Shown one piece after another: positions 34,561 to 43,339 of a stretch of 64,000 nucleotides of DNA. The position numbers and the translations under genes were made by a program. The first letter of the stretch is position 1. Each line of letters begins with the position of its first letter. The notes below the pieces were generated by a model, which saw only the letters and a list, made by a program, of their open reading frames with translations, was not told the DNA's origin and searched no databases. Source of the stretch: Pseudomonas abietaniphila (GTDB lineage Bacteria > Pseudomonadota > Gammaproteobacteria > Pseudomonadales > Pseudomonadaceae); assembly GCF_900100795.1 (NCBI RefSeq), contig NZ_FNCO01000014.1, forward strand, positions 1-64,000, read 5' to 3'.

Positions 34561-35931
34561 CTACTCCTCAAACAACGCATCCAGCGCCTGATCGAGCCGC
34601 GTCACGGCAATCACGGTCAGACCCGGCGGTGATTCCTTAGGCGCGTTGCCCTTGGGCACGATGGCGCGTTTGAAGCCATGCTTGGCCGCTTCCTTCAAGC
34701 GCTCCTGGCCACTCGGCACGGGGCGCACTTCGCCCGACAGGCCCACTTCCCCAAACACCAGCAAATCGCCTGGCAGTGCGCGGTTACGCAAGCTGGACAT
34801 GACCGCTGCCATCAATGCGAGGTCGGACGCGGTTTCCAGAACTTTCACGCCGCCGACCACGTTAAGGAACACGTCCTGATCGTGGGTCGGAATGCCGCCA
34901 TGGCGATGCAAGACCGCCAGCAGCATGGCCAGGCGGTTCTGGTCGAGACCCAGCGTGACGCGGCGCGGGTTGGACAGGTGACTGTCATCGACCAACGCCT
35001 GCACTTCCACCAGCATCGGGCGCGTGCCTTCCCACGTCGCCATGACCACGCTCCCCGCGACGGCTTCCTGCGCACGGGTCAGAAAGATCGCCGAGGGATT
35101 GGAGACTTCTTTCAGGCCCTTGTCGGTCATGCCGAAGACGCCCAACTCGTTGACGGCGCCGAAGCGGTTTTTCACCGCGCGCAACAAGCGCAGACGCCCG
35201 TCCGACTCACCCTCGAAATACAGCACGGTGTCGACCATGTGTTCGAGGACGCGCGGACCTGCCAACGCGCCTTCCTTGGTCACGTGGCCGACCAGGAAGA
35301 TCGCCGTGCCGCTCTGCTTCGCATAGCGCACCAGCAACGCAGCACTCTCGCGCACCTGCGAGACGCCGCCCGGCGCTGATTGCAGCTGCTCGGTGAAGAT
35401 GGTCTGGATCGAGTCGATCACCATGACCTTCGGCTGCTCGATCCGCGCCGTGGCGATGATGCTTTCGATGCAGGTTTCGGTCATGACCCGCAGTTTGTCC
35501 TGAGGAAGCCCGAGGCGTCGGGCGCGCATGGCCACTTGCTGCTGGGATTCTTCGCCGGTGACGTACAGCGCCGGCATGCGCTCTGCGATGGCGCACAGGG
35601 TCTGCAACAGAATCGTTGATTTGCCGATACCGGGATCACCGCCGATCAACACCACCGAGCCATCCACCAAACCACCGCCGAGCACGCGGTCCAGCTCCGC
35701 CGAGTTGGTGGAGAAACGGGGGATTTCCTCGACGCTGACTTCCGCCAGGGTCTTGATCTGCGCCTGCTGGCCAGTCCATCCCGCGCGACCACTCGGCGCC
35801 GCTGCGCCGCCGCTTTCGATGACAGTCTCGACCAGGGTGTTCCAGGCGCCGCATTCGCCGCATTGCCCGGCCCATTTGGGAAAGGTCGCGCCGCACTCGG
35901 TGCAGCCATACATGCGTTTGGCCTTTGCCAT
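34561..35931 (-). CDS. radA: DNA repair protein RadA
   Basis: A 456-residue RecA-like ATPase that drives branch migration in recombination. The N-terminal zinc finger has Cys10, Cys13, Cys24 and Cys27. The Walker A motif GGDPGIGKST, the RadA-specific KNRFG motif and the C-terminal Lon-like domain (GDLLVFGEVGLSGEVRPV) are all present. The start MAKAKRMYGC is the family start; the ORF runs nine codons further upstream. The gene is a single-copy core repair gene. Confidence 0.95.
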   Translation of the reverse strand: MAKAKRMYGCTECGATFPKWAGQCGECGAWNTLVETVIESGGAAAPSGRAGWTGQQAQIKTLAEVSVEEIPRFSTNSAELDRVLGGGLVDGSVVLIGGDPGIGKSTILLQTLCAIAERMPALYVTGEESQQQVAMRARRLGLPQDKLRVMTETCIESIIATARIEQPKVMVIDSIQTIFTEQLQSAPGGVSQVRESAALLVRYAKQSGTAIFLVGHVTKEGALAGPRVLEHMVDTVLYFEGESDGRLRLLRAVKNRFGAVNELGVFGMTDKGLKEVSNPSAIFLTRAQEAVAGSVVMATWEGTRPMLVEVQALVDDSHLSNPRRVTLGLDQNRLAMLLAVLHRHGGIPTHDQDVFLNVVGGVKVLETASDLALMAAVMSSLRNRALPGDLLVFGEVGLSGEVRPVPSGQERLKEAAKHGFKRAIVPKGNAPKESPPGLTVIAVTRLDQALDALFEE

Positions 35932-36128
35932 GAAACCCCCGCCGCAAAAAAGGGCCAATCATACCCCAAGGCTCAAACACCTGCGTGCGAAGGGACCGCG
36001 AACTACCTTTTTGGGGGATTCAGTAAAACTAACCCGGCCGGAGCCGGTCGATTGCATGGATTACGCGGGATCCGTGTAGCTGACATACACTGCATCCACC
36101 ACCCTCATCTGTAACAAAGGAATACACC

Positions 36129-36578
36129 ATGAGCGTACTAAGCGAGTTCAAAGCCTTTGCCGTCAAAGGAAACGTCGTCGACATGGCCGTCGGTATCATC
36201 ATCGGCGCGGCATTCGGCAAGATCGTTTCGTCGTTCGTCGGCGATGTCATCATGCCGCCCTTGGGGTTGCTGATCGGCGGCGTGGATTTCAGTGATCTGG
36301 CGATCACCCTGAAGGGCGCGGAAGGTACGACACCGGCCGTGGTGCTGGCTTACGGCAAATTCATCCAGACCGTGATCGACTTCATCATCGTTGCGTTCGC
36401 CATCTTCATGGGCGTGAAGGCTATCAACCGCCTGAAGCGTGAAGAAGCCAAGGCCCCTACCGTGCCACCGGTTCCAACACCGCAGGAAACCCTGCTGACC
36501 GAGATCCGGGACCTGTTGAAAGAGCAGAACAGCAAACCGGCTGCGCCGCTGCCTGTGAATCCTGATCGGTTGGTTTAA
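36129..36578 (+). CDS. mscL: Large-conductance mechanosensitive channel MscL
   Basis: A 149-residue channel subunit that opens under membrane tension to release solutes during osmotic downshock. TM1 is MAVGIIIGAAFGKIVSSFVGD-like (about 17-40) and TM2 lies at about 75-97, followed by a cytoplasmic helix (ETLLTEIRDLLKEQ). A proline-rich linker (KAPTVPPVPTP) makes it somewhat longer than E. coli MscL (136). AAAGGA precedes the ATG. Confidence 0.95.
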   Translation: MSVLSEFKAFAVKGNVVDMAVGIIIGAAFGKIVSSFVGDVIMPPLGLLIGGVDFSDLAITLKGAEGTTPAVVLAYGKFIQTVIDFIIVAFAIFMGVKAINRLKREEAKAPTVPPVPTPQETLLTEIRDLLKEQNSKPAAPLPVNPDRLV

Positions 36579-36621
36579 GCAAAGCGCCTCTGCCACACCC
36601 CCAGTGGCTCAGCGTAAAACC

Positions 36622-36713
36622 TTGTGGGAGCGAATTCATTCGCGATGCGGACTATCAGACGCAATCTCTCTAGCGGATGTAACGACCTCGCGCCAATGAA
36701 TTCGCCCCCACAG
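36622..36713. repeat. REP pair (GAATTCATTCGCGA type)
   Basis: TTGTGGGAGCGAATTCATTCGCGA is matched by inverted CGCGCCAATGAATTCGCCCCCACAG, between convergent mscL and fpr. Confidence 0.85.
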
Positions 36714-36731
36714 TGACGGTGCCCGCTGGCT

Positions 36732-37508
36732 CTACCAATAATTCTCCACCGCTATCTGCCCCGGCTTGCGGGTCAGGGCCAGGCGCATGTCGCGGGTTTT
36801 GAGCAGTGCGCGGGTGTCGTCGATCATTTGCGGATTGCCGCAAATCATCACCCGCGAATGCTCAGGTGTCAGCGCTACCCCGGCAGCCTTCTCCAGTTCG
36901 CCATTTTCGATCAGCGTGGTGATCCGTCCGTGGAGCGCGCCCGGATGCTCTTCGCGGGTCACGGTGGCAATGAACTGAAACTTGTGCGCGTATTCGGCCA
37001 GGTAATCGCGCTGGGCCAGGCCGGCAATCAGCTCTTGGTACGCAAGCTCTTTGGTCTCACGGGCGCTGTAGACCAGGATGATGCGTTCAAATTTCTCCCA
37101 CACCTCAAAGTCCTGCAGGATCGAGAGAAGCGGCGCCACGCCCGTGCCTGTGGACAACATCCACAGATCCCGCCCATCGGTGAAGCGGTCGAGGGTCAGG
37201 TAGCCCACCGCCTGTTTTTCCACCATCAGCGTATCGCCCGTGCGCAGGCGGCTCAGTTCGCTGGTGAATTCGCCTCCCGGCACCACGATCGAGAAAAACT
37301 CCAGGAATTCGTCGAACGGCGACGACACGACCGAATAGGCCCGCCATACCGTGCTGCCGTCAGCCTTGGTCACGCCCAGCCGTGCGAATTGCCCTGCGGT
37401 GAAGCGGAAACCCGGATCGCGAGTCGTGCGAAAGGTGAACAGGCTAGGTGTCAACGGCGTCACGTCCAGCAGCGTTTGCCGGGTGAATTTCTCTGCACTG
37501 GCGGTCAT
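36732..37508 (-). CDS. fpr: Ferredoxin/flavodoxin-NADP+ reductase
   Basis: A 258-residue FAD-dependent reductase that moves electrons between NADPH and ferredoxin or flavodoxin. FAD-binding RAYSVVS, the NADP-binding GTGVAPLLSIL and the C-terminal VENYW motif of the bacterial FPR subfamily are present. AGGAG lies 8 bases before the chosen ATG; the ORF runs nine codons further. FPRs commonly respond to oxidative stress. P. aeruginosa has two fpr genes; the position next to mscL corresponds to PA4615. Confidence 0.9.
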   Translation of the reverse strand: MTASAEKFTRQTLLDVTPLTPSLFTFRTTRDPGFRFTAGQFARLGVTKADGSTVWRAYSVVSSPFDEFLEFFSIVVPGGEFTSELSRLRTGDTLMVEKQAVGYLTLDRFTDGRDLWMLSTGTGVAPLLSILQDFEVWEKFERIILVYSARETKELAYQELIAGLAQRDYLAEYAHKFQFIATVTREEHPGALHGRITTLIENGELEKAAGVALTPEHSRVMICGNPQMIDDTRALLKTRDMRLALTRKPGQIAVENYW

Positions 37509-37844
37509 TGGGCGCTCCTGGCTCCTGTCACTCATTCAAGAGCACCCAGTTTCCCGCAAACGGGCCGCGATAAACACCGCAGGTTTGTAGTGATATCGGT
37601 GGAGGGGGCTGGATGGCAATACACGTGTTTTTAGAGCATTTCGCGATCATCGTTATCGCGATCAACGACAACATCACGCGCTGAAGGCTGCAATCTGCTG
37701 ATTTGAATCGCTTTTTAAAAACGCTGATTACCGCTGGGTTGCTCCACTCGTCAGCAGCCCCAGGCCGATCCCCGACCACAAAATGTTTTTTTCCTAGACT
37801 TCAATCAAAAAGGTAGTCAGTACGATCAGGCATGGAGGCTTGCG

Positions 37845-38093
37845 ATGGAACATCAGACATTGGCGTCACCGCAACTGACAGGGGGCGCTACCCTGCCCCA
37901 CAAGGGGCTGACACTTCGGGAGGCAGAGATACTCAAGTGGTCCGCAGAAGGGAAAACCGCTGCTGAAGTGGCGATGATTCTGGACCTGAAGCTGCGAACG
38001 GTGAACTTCCACATCGGCAGCGCCATTCGCAAAATGGGGGTGACGAACAAGACCTCGGCCGTGGTGCAGGCGGCGCTGCACGGAGTGTTCTGA
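37845..38093 (+). CDS. LuxR-type HTH-only small regulator
   Basis: An 82-residue protein consisting almost only of a GerE/LuxR DNA-binding domain (LTLREAEILKWSAEGKTAAEVAMILDL, then TVNFHI and NKTSAVVQAAL). There is no receiver or autoinducer-binding domain. The HTH is closest in style to the quorum-sensing LuxR subfamily (V-x-F-H-I recognition helix). It is a plausible DNA-binding-only regulator or modulator of full-length LuxR proteins. It stands alone, divergent from fpr, 165 bases before rlmG. Confidence 0.8.
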   Translation: MEHQTLASPQLTGGATLPHKGLTLREAEILKWSAEGKTAAEVAMILDLKLRTVNFHIGSAIRKMGVTNKTSAVVQAALHGVF

Positions 38094-38258
38094 TCAAGCG
38101 GGGCATGGGGGGATTCAAAGACGATGACGAAAAACCTCAGGTGCGAAAGGTCGAAAAACACGTAAAATCGCGGGTTTCGTGAGTCCGGTAGCAACGGCGC
38201 TTACATGACACCCGCCGAGCGCCTGACCGCGTCGCCAACGAATGGACATTCCCTGTAC

Positions 38259-39383
38259 ATGCCCCTGCTTACCACGCCTTTCGCCGAGCTCGACCTGATT
38301 CGCCAGCCGGAGCAGTCGGATGAACCCTTGCAGGCATTCGACGCCGCCGACGAGTACCTGCTCAACCACGTCGCCGAACAAGGCCTGACGTTACAAACCC
38401 GCATGCTGATCCTCAACGACAGCTTTGGCGCCCTAGCCACCAGTCTCGCACCCCATGCGGCCGTCTTCAGCAGCACGGACTCCTTTCTCGGGGTTCAGGC
38501 GCTGGAGAAGAACCTGGTGCGTAACGGTCAGGCGTTCGATGCGGTCCCCGTGATTCCTGCCAGCGAGCCGCTGACGGGCCCGTTCGACTGGGTGCTGATT
38601 CGCGTGCCCAAGACCCTCGCCCTGCTTGAAGAGCAACTGATTCGCCTGCAAGGGCAATTGGCACCGGGTGCCAAGGTGGTGGCCGCCGGGATGGTCAAAC
38701 ATCTGCCCCGTTCGGCGGGTGAGTTGATGGAAGAGTACATTGGCCCGGTGCAGGCTTCGCTGGCGGTGAAGAAAGCGCGTCTGCTGTTCTGCACGCCGCA
38801 GTCCAAGACGTTTCAACCCTCCCCGTTCCCGACACGCTATACGCTGGACGAGCCGAAGATCGAGCTGATCAACCACGCCAACGTGTTCTGCCGTGACGGC
38901 CTGGACATCGGTACGCGGGCGTTCTTGCCGCATCTGCCGAAAAACCTGGGCGCAGCGCGCGTCGCGGACCTAGGGTGCGGTAATGGTGTGTTGGCAATCG
39001 CCAGCGCCTTGGCCAACCCTGACGCGCACTACACGCTGGTGGACGAGTCGTTCATGGCGGTGCAGTCCGCTCAGGAGAATTGGCAACTGGCGCTGGGTGA
39101 ACGTGAGGCGGTGATCCGCGCCGGCGACGGCCTTGCGGGTCAGGAACCGGATTCGCTGGACGTGGTGCTGTGCAATCCGCCGTTTCATCAGCAACAGGTG
39201 GTGGGTGATTTTCTGGCCTGGCGCATGTTCCAGCAAGCGCGCTCTGCGCTGGTGACGGGCGGCGCGCTGTACATCGTCGGTAACCGCCACCTGGGCTACC
39301 ACAGCAAGCTGGCGCGGCTGTTCAGAGGGGTTGAGCAGGTGGCGGCAACGCCGAAGTTCGTCATTCTTAAAGCGCGCAAATGA
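38259..39383 (+). CDS. rlmG: 23S rRNA (guanine1835-N2)-methyltransferase RlmG
   Basis: A 374-residue class I methyltransferase that modifies G1835 of 23S rRNA. It has the duplicated-fold architecture of the RlmG/RsmC family: an inactive N-terminal domain, then the SAM-binding VADLGCGNGVLAI and catalytic VLCNPPFH. The start at 38259 (MPLLTTPFAELDL) gives the family N-terminus; the ORF extends 18 codons upstream with no ribosome site for either start. Confidence 0.88.
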   Translation: MPLLTTPFAELDLIRQPEQSDEPLQAFDAADEYLLNHVAEQGLTLQTRMLILNDSFGALATSLAPHAAVFSSTDSFLGVQALEKNLVRNGQAFDAVPVIPASEPLTGPFDWVLIRVPKTLALLEEQLIRLQGQLAPGAKVVAAGMVKHLPRSAGELMEEYIGPVQASLAVKKARLLFCTPQSKTFQPSPFPTRYTLDEPKIELINHANVFCRDGLDIGTRAFLPHLPKNLGAARVADLGCGNGVLAIASALANPDAHYTLVDESFMAVQSAQENWQLALGEREAVIRAGDGLAGQEPDSLDVVLCNPPFHQQQVVGDFLAWRMFQQARSALVTGGALYIVGNRHLGYHSKLARLFRGVEQVAATPKFVILKARK

Positions 39384-39399
39384 TTTTAATGACTGGAGG

Positions 39400-39488
39400 G
39401 TAGGAGTCCGCTTGCCGGCGATGCATGAAGCCGGCCACCTTCAAGGGTGACGGGCAGACCGTAATCGCGGTCAAGCGCGCGCCTACAC
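39400..39488. repeat. Degenerate REP pair
   Basis: GGTAGGAGTCCGCTTGCCGGCGAT is partly mirrored by ATCGCGGTCAAGCGCGCGCCTACA after rlmG. The two arms have diverged. Confidence 0.6.
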
Positions 39489-39515
39489 GTATCCTGCGCG
39501 GTCAGGGCGCCGACT

Positions 39516-39546
39516 AAGAAAAAACCCGCCGAAGCGGGTTTTTTAT
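39516..39546. terminator. Bidirectional intrinsic terminator between rlmG and cio genes
   Basis: AAAAAACCCGC-CGAA-GCGGGTTTTTT is a perfect hairpin with A/T tracts on both sides. It serves the convergent rlmG (plus) and cioA-cioB-small-subunit (minus) transcripts. Confidence 0.92.
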
Positions 39547-39560
39547 TGCGCAGAAAACAC

Positions 39561-39743
39561 TCAATGCGACTTCATCCCCGCCGCCGTCATGAACATGCGC
39601 AGCAGGCTGGCGAAAATGAACAGGACGAACACACTCCCCGCCCAGATCGTGACCAGCCAGCCGATGCGTTTCCAGAGCGGCGACTTGCGCGCGGGATCTT
39701 CCTCGTGCGCGGGTTGGTCATGAAAGGATTCTTTACCGGACAT
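39561..39743 (-). CDS. Small cytochrome bd-type oxidase subunit (DUF2474)
   Basis: A 60-residue protein with one transmembrane helix (about 28-50, LVTIWAGSVFVLFIFASLL) and a charged N-terminus. DUF2474 proteins are encoded after cioB/cydB and correspond to the small subunits (CydX-like) that stabilise bd-type oxidases. GAGG precedes the chosen ATG, which lies 57 bases after cioB; the ORF runs 19 codons further upstream without support. Confidence 0.85.
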   Translation of the reverse strand: MSGKESFHDQPAHEEDPARKSPLWKRIGWLVTIWAGSVFVLFIFASLLRMFMTAAGMKSH

Positions 39744-39800
39744 CGCTGAGCCCTCTTCTTCCGGAAACGACCCCGAGTTTAAACCGGAGCCGAACGCCAA

Positions 39801-40808
39801 CTAGTGGTAACCGTCTTCGTGGGTGACCTTGCCGCGGAACACGTAGTAGCTCCAGAAGGTGTAACCCAGGATGAACGGGATGATGAACAGTGTCCCGACC
39901 AGAATGAAGCCCTGGCTTTGCGGCGGCGAGGCAGCGTCCCAGATCGAAATCGACGGCGGTACGATGTTTGGCCACAAGCTGATGCCCAGACCGCTGTAGC
40001 CCAGGAAGATCAGCACCAGCGTCAGCAGAAACGGCGTGTAGTTCGCATTACGCTCGACCGCCTTGAACAGCCCGTACATGGTCACCAGAACCAGTGCCGG
40101 CACCGGCATGAACCAGAACAGATTCGGTACGCTGAACCAGCGATCGGCAATATCCTGATGCGCCAGCGGGGTCCACAGGCTGACGATGCCCATCACCACC
40201 AGCGTCGCGATCGCCAGAGGCCGCGCCAGATCATGCATGGCCTTCTGCAGACCGCCTTCGGTCTTCATGATCAGCCAGGTGCAACCGAGCAACGCGTAGG
40301 CCACGATCAGCGCCAGGCCGCAGAACAGCGAGAACGGTGTCAGCCAGTCGAGCCCGCCGCCGGCATAAGCTCGGTTGACCACCGGGATGCCATCGATGAA
40401 CGCGCCCAGCGCAACGCCCTGGAAGAACGTCGCCACCAGCGAACCGCCGATGAACGCCTTATCCCACAGGTGACGCTTGGCGTCGGTGGCCTTGAAACGG
40501 AACTCGAACGCCACACCACGGAAGATCAGCCCGATGAGCATGAAGATCAGCGGCAGGTACAACGCTTCGAGGACAACCGAATAGGCCAGCGGGAACGCGC
40601 CGAACAGCGCCGCGCCACCCAGTACCAGCCAGGTTTCGTTGCCGTCCCAGACCGGTGCGACGGTGTTCATCATCACATCGCGGTCGGATTTGCCTTTGAT
40701 GAACGGGAAGAGAATGCCGATCCCGAGGTCGAAGCCGTCCATGATGACGTACATCATGATGCCGAAGATGATGATCACGGCCCAGATCAGTGGAAGATCA
40801 ATACCCAT
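39801..40808 (-). CDS. cioB: Cyanide-insensitive terminal oxidase subunit II
   Basis: A 335-residue CydB/CioB protein with eight or nine transmembrane helices (IFGIMMYVIMDGFDLGIGILFPF at the N-terminus is diagnostic). It pairs with CioA to form a quinol oxidase with high oxygen affinity and resistance to cyanide. It starts 3 bases after the cioA stop codon, so the two are translationally linked. Confidence 0.92.
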   Translation of the reverse strand: MGIDLPLIWAVIIIFGIMMYVIMDGFDLGIGILFPFIKGKSDRDVMMNTVAPVWDGNETWLVLGGAALFGAFPLAYSVVLEALYLPLIFMLIGLIFRGVAFEFRFKATDAKRHLWDKAFIGGSLVATFFQGVALGAFIDGIPVVNRAYAGGGLDWLTPFSLFCGLALIVAYALLGCTWLIMKTEGGLQKAMHDLARPLAIATLVVMGIVSLWTPLAHQDIADRWFSVPNLFWFMPVPALVLVTMYGLFKAVERNANYTPFLLTLVLIFLGYSGLGISLWPNIVPPSISIWDAASPPQSQGFILVGTLFIIPFILGYTFWSYYVFRGKVTHEDGYH

Positions 40809-40811
40809 GGC

Positions 40812-42251
40812 TCAGTTCACCTCACGCAGGCTATCTTTGTGCCCTTCTTCGGTGCCTTCGTCGGCAGCGGAGAGAGGACGTGCAGGAGTGCGTTTCTGGC
40901 CGGGACCGCCGTGAGGCGTGTCATCGCCTTCATGGGTTTTCGGTCCTTTGCGCACCAGGCGCATCATGTAGCCGAAGCCCGTGCCGAACAGCAGGAAATA
41001 CACCACGACGAACAGCACCAGGGTGATCGTCAGTTGCCCCACGCTGTGGTTCGACGACGCGTTGGCTGTGCGCATCAACCCGTAGACCACCCACGGCTGA
41101 CGCCCGATTTCAGTGGTGAACCAGCCCGCGAGCATCGCGATCAGGCCAGCGGGGCCCATACACATGACCAGGCGCAGGAACAGGCGATTGGTGTATAGCC
41201 CGCCGCGCCAGCGCAGCCAGGCACTCCAAAGCCCCACGAAAATCATCAACATGCCCAGCGCCACCATGATGCGGAACGACCAGAACACGATCAGAGAGTT
41301 GGGGCGGTCCTCAGGCGGGAAAGACTTGAGCGCCGGAATCTGTCTATCCAGGCTGTGGGTCAGGATCAGGCTGCCCAGATACGGGATCTCAATCGCGTAT
41401 TTGGTCCGCTCCTCTTTCATGTCCGGAATACCAAACAGAATCAGCGGGGAGGGTTCGTCACCCACGTTCTCCCAGTGACCTTCAATGGCCGCGATCTTGG
41501 CCGGCTGGTGCTCCAGCGTATTCAAACCATGGGCGTCACCGACCACCGCTTGAATCGGCGCAACGATCAGCGCCATCCACATGGCCATCGAGAGCATGCG
41601 GCGAATGGCCGGATTATCACGGCCGCGCAGCAAGTGCCAGGCCGCCGACGCACCCACAAAGAACGCGGTGGCCACGAACGCGGCAATCGCCATGTGCGCC
41701 AGACGGTAGGGGAACGATGGGTTGAAGATCACCGCCAGCCAGTCCACCGGAATGATGCGGCCGTCGACGATTTCATACCCTTGCGGGGTCTGCATCCAGC
41801 TGTTGGAGGCGAGAATCCAGAAGGTGGAAATCAGCGTACCGACCGCGACCATGACGGTGGCGAAGAAGTGCAAGCCACGGCCGACACGATTCCAGCCAAA
41901 CAGCATCACGCCGAGGAAGCCGGCTTCGAGGAAGAAGGCGGTGAGCACTTCGTAGGTCAGCAACGGCCCCGTGACCGCCCCCGCGAAGTCGGAGAACCGG
42001 CTCCAGTTGGTGCCGAACTCGTACGCCATGACCAGACCGGAAACCACCCCCATACCGAAGTTCACGGCAAAGATCTTCGACCAGAAGTGGTAGAGATCCC
42101 GGTAGGTATTGTCGTGAGTCTTGAGCCACAGGCCTTCGAGCACAGCGAGAAAACTCGCCAGACCAATGGTGATGGCCGGGAACAGGATGTGAAATGAAAC
42201 GGTGAACGCAAACTGGATTCGGGCGAGATCGAGTGCCTCTAAACCGAACAT
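40812..42251 (-). CDS. cioA: Cyanide-insensitive terminal oxidase subunit I
   Basis: A 479-residue CydA/CioA protein, the haem-bearing subunit that oxidises ubiquinol and reduces oxygen to water. The first haem ligand His21 (FTVSFHILFPAITIG) and the conserved GRQPWVVYGLMRT motif are present. The short Q-loop is that of the Cio type rather than E. coli CydA. It is the first gene of the cioA-cioB-DUF2474 operon. An FNR/ANR-type site lies about 180 bases upstream, consistent with the ANR control of cio known in P. aeruginosa. Confidence 0.93.
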   Translation of the reverse strand: MFGLEALDLARIQFAFTVSFHILFPAITIGLASFLAVLEGLWLKTHDNTYRDLYHFWSKIFAVNFGMGVVSGLVMAYEFGTNWSRFSDFAGAVTGPLLTYEVLTAFFLEAGFLGVMLFGWNRVGRGLHFFATVMVAVGTLISTFWILASNSWMQTPQGYEIVDGRIIPVDWLAVIFNPSFPYRLAHMAIAAFVATAFFVGASAAWHLLRGRDNPAIRRMLSMAMWMALIVAPIQAVVGDAHGLNTLEHQPAKIAAIEGHWENVGDEPSPLILFGIPDMKEERTKYAIEIPYLGSLILTHSLDRQIPALKSFPPEDRPNSLIVFWSFRIMVALGMLMIFVGLWSAWLRWRGGLYTNRLFLRLVMCMGPAGLIAMLAGWFTTEIGRQPWVVYGLMRTANASSNHSVGQLTITLVLFVVVYFLLFGTGFGYMMRLVRKGPKTHEGDDTPHGGPGQKRTPARPLSAADEGTEEGHKDSLREVN

Positions 42252-42430
42252 AGGTCTTCCTCTATCAGGTGAAACCGGCTTCGGACCTTGGGGCCCTCAG
42301 CGTCTGCCCCCACGGTGTATTGAGTACGACGTAATGCGTTTGTTCTTTTTAGTTCGCGCTCAGGCCACAGGCCAGAAGACGACGCGGGAGTTCTGTCAAG
42401 CCGCCCGGTCAATCCACATGTATCGCGCAA

Positions 42431-42444
42431 TTGATTCAGGTCAA
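42431..42444. promoter_or_regulatory. ANR/FNR-type binding site upstream of cioA
   Basis: TTGAT-TCAG-GTCAA matches the FNR/ANR consensus TTGAT-N4-ATCAA in 9 of 10 fixed positions. It lies about 180 bases upstream of the cioA start, in an otherwise gene-free region (42252-42681). In P. aeruginosa ANR represses cioAB at low oxygen. The transcription start was not located, so whether the site represses or activates is not known. Confidence 0.6.
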
Positions 42445-42681
42445 CCAACGATCAAAGAGTAGTCCCATTTCGGCAGGTGAACTGCGTGGCCTTTTGTCGC
42501 GTGGCGAGTTGCCTCACCCCTTGATACAGAGCAGTTTCGGGAAAACCGGAGCAGAGGGCTTCGGCGCCCACCGAGTGCGTGTCCAAGCAGATCCGAGGCA
42601 ACGCCCTGTTACAAAAAGAGGTACTGATGCAAAGTGGCAACCTTGTGAAACCCTCCTTTTTCCTTTGCTGGCTGTCGTCCA

Positions 42682-43330
42682 ATGCCGACTCAGCCCCCTG
42701 CTCTGCTCCGTCACCATCGACCGTTCGTCGCATTCTGGCTCGCCCGGATCTTTACGGCCAGCGGTTTTCAGATGCTCACCGTGGCCATCGGCTGGAATCT
42801 CTATCAGTTGGCCGGCAACGTGCTGGACCTGGGGCTGGTCGGTCTGGTCGAATTCGCACCGCGGGTGCTGTTCATGCTGCACACCGGGGGCATGTGGCGG
42901 ATCGGTACGATCGACGCAAGGTCGCCGCGATTTGCCAGACGTTGCAGGCGTTCATTGCCTTGGCCTTGACGATCGGCGGCCTGACGGACAGCGTGACATT
43001 CTGCTGACCGGCCCGTGGGGCCTTGGCTTGCTGCGTTCGGCGCCTGCGGTGGGTGCACTGGGCATGTCGTTGTTTCTCCAACTGGAGACGCCCGACGAAA
43101 TGCGCGGCCGGGTAAGTGCTGTGAATGGCTTGTTCATCGGCGCGTCGAACCAGTTGGGCGAGTTCGAGTCCGGTCTGACAGCGCACTGGTTAGGCACCGT
43201 GCCCGCCGTGGTGCTCGGTGGCGTCGGCACGCTGGCGATTACCGGGTTGTGGATCAAACTGTTCCCTGGCCTGGCAAAGCGCGACCGGATGAGCGAGGTC
43301 GTGGCAGAGGCCGAGAAGGCTGCGGTCTAG
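42682..43330 (+). pseudogene. Decayed MFS transporter (enterobactin-exporter-like), internally deleted and frameshifted
   Basis: Three pieces of one MFS protein are spread over three frames. The N-terminal piece (42682 on, MPTQPPALLRHHRPFVAFWLAR to LFMLHTGG) is followed by a +/- shift into VADRYDRRKVAAICQTLQAF. The C-terminal piece in a third frame starts near 43009 (GPWGLGLLRSAPAVGALGMS), jumps to LQLETPDEMRGRVSAVNGLF and ends at 43330. A full-length relative would be about 420 residues, so the middle is missing. The pieces align with the intact MFS protein at 52475 (same D-x-I-D-R-Y-D-R-K and TPDDMRGRVNAVNMLFIGSSNELGEF motifs). Confidence 0.85.
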
Positions 43331-43339
43331 GAACCACGC

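Noticed and set aside
42431..42681. Upstream extension of the MFS reading frame starting at the ANR-like site
   Set aside because: It has no similarity to MFS proteins. The N-terminal MFS sequence starts in another frame at 42682.
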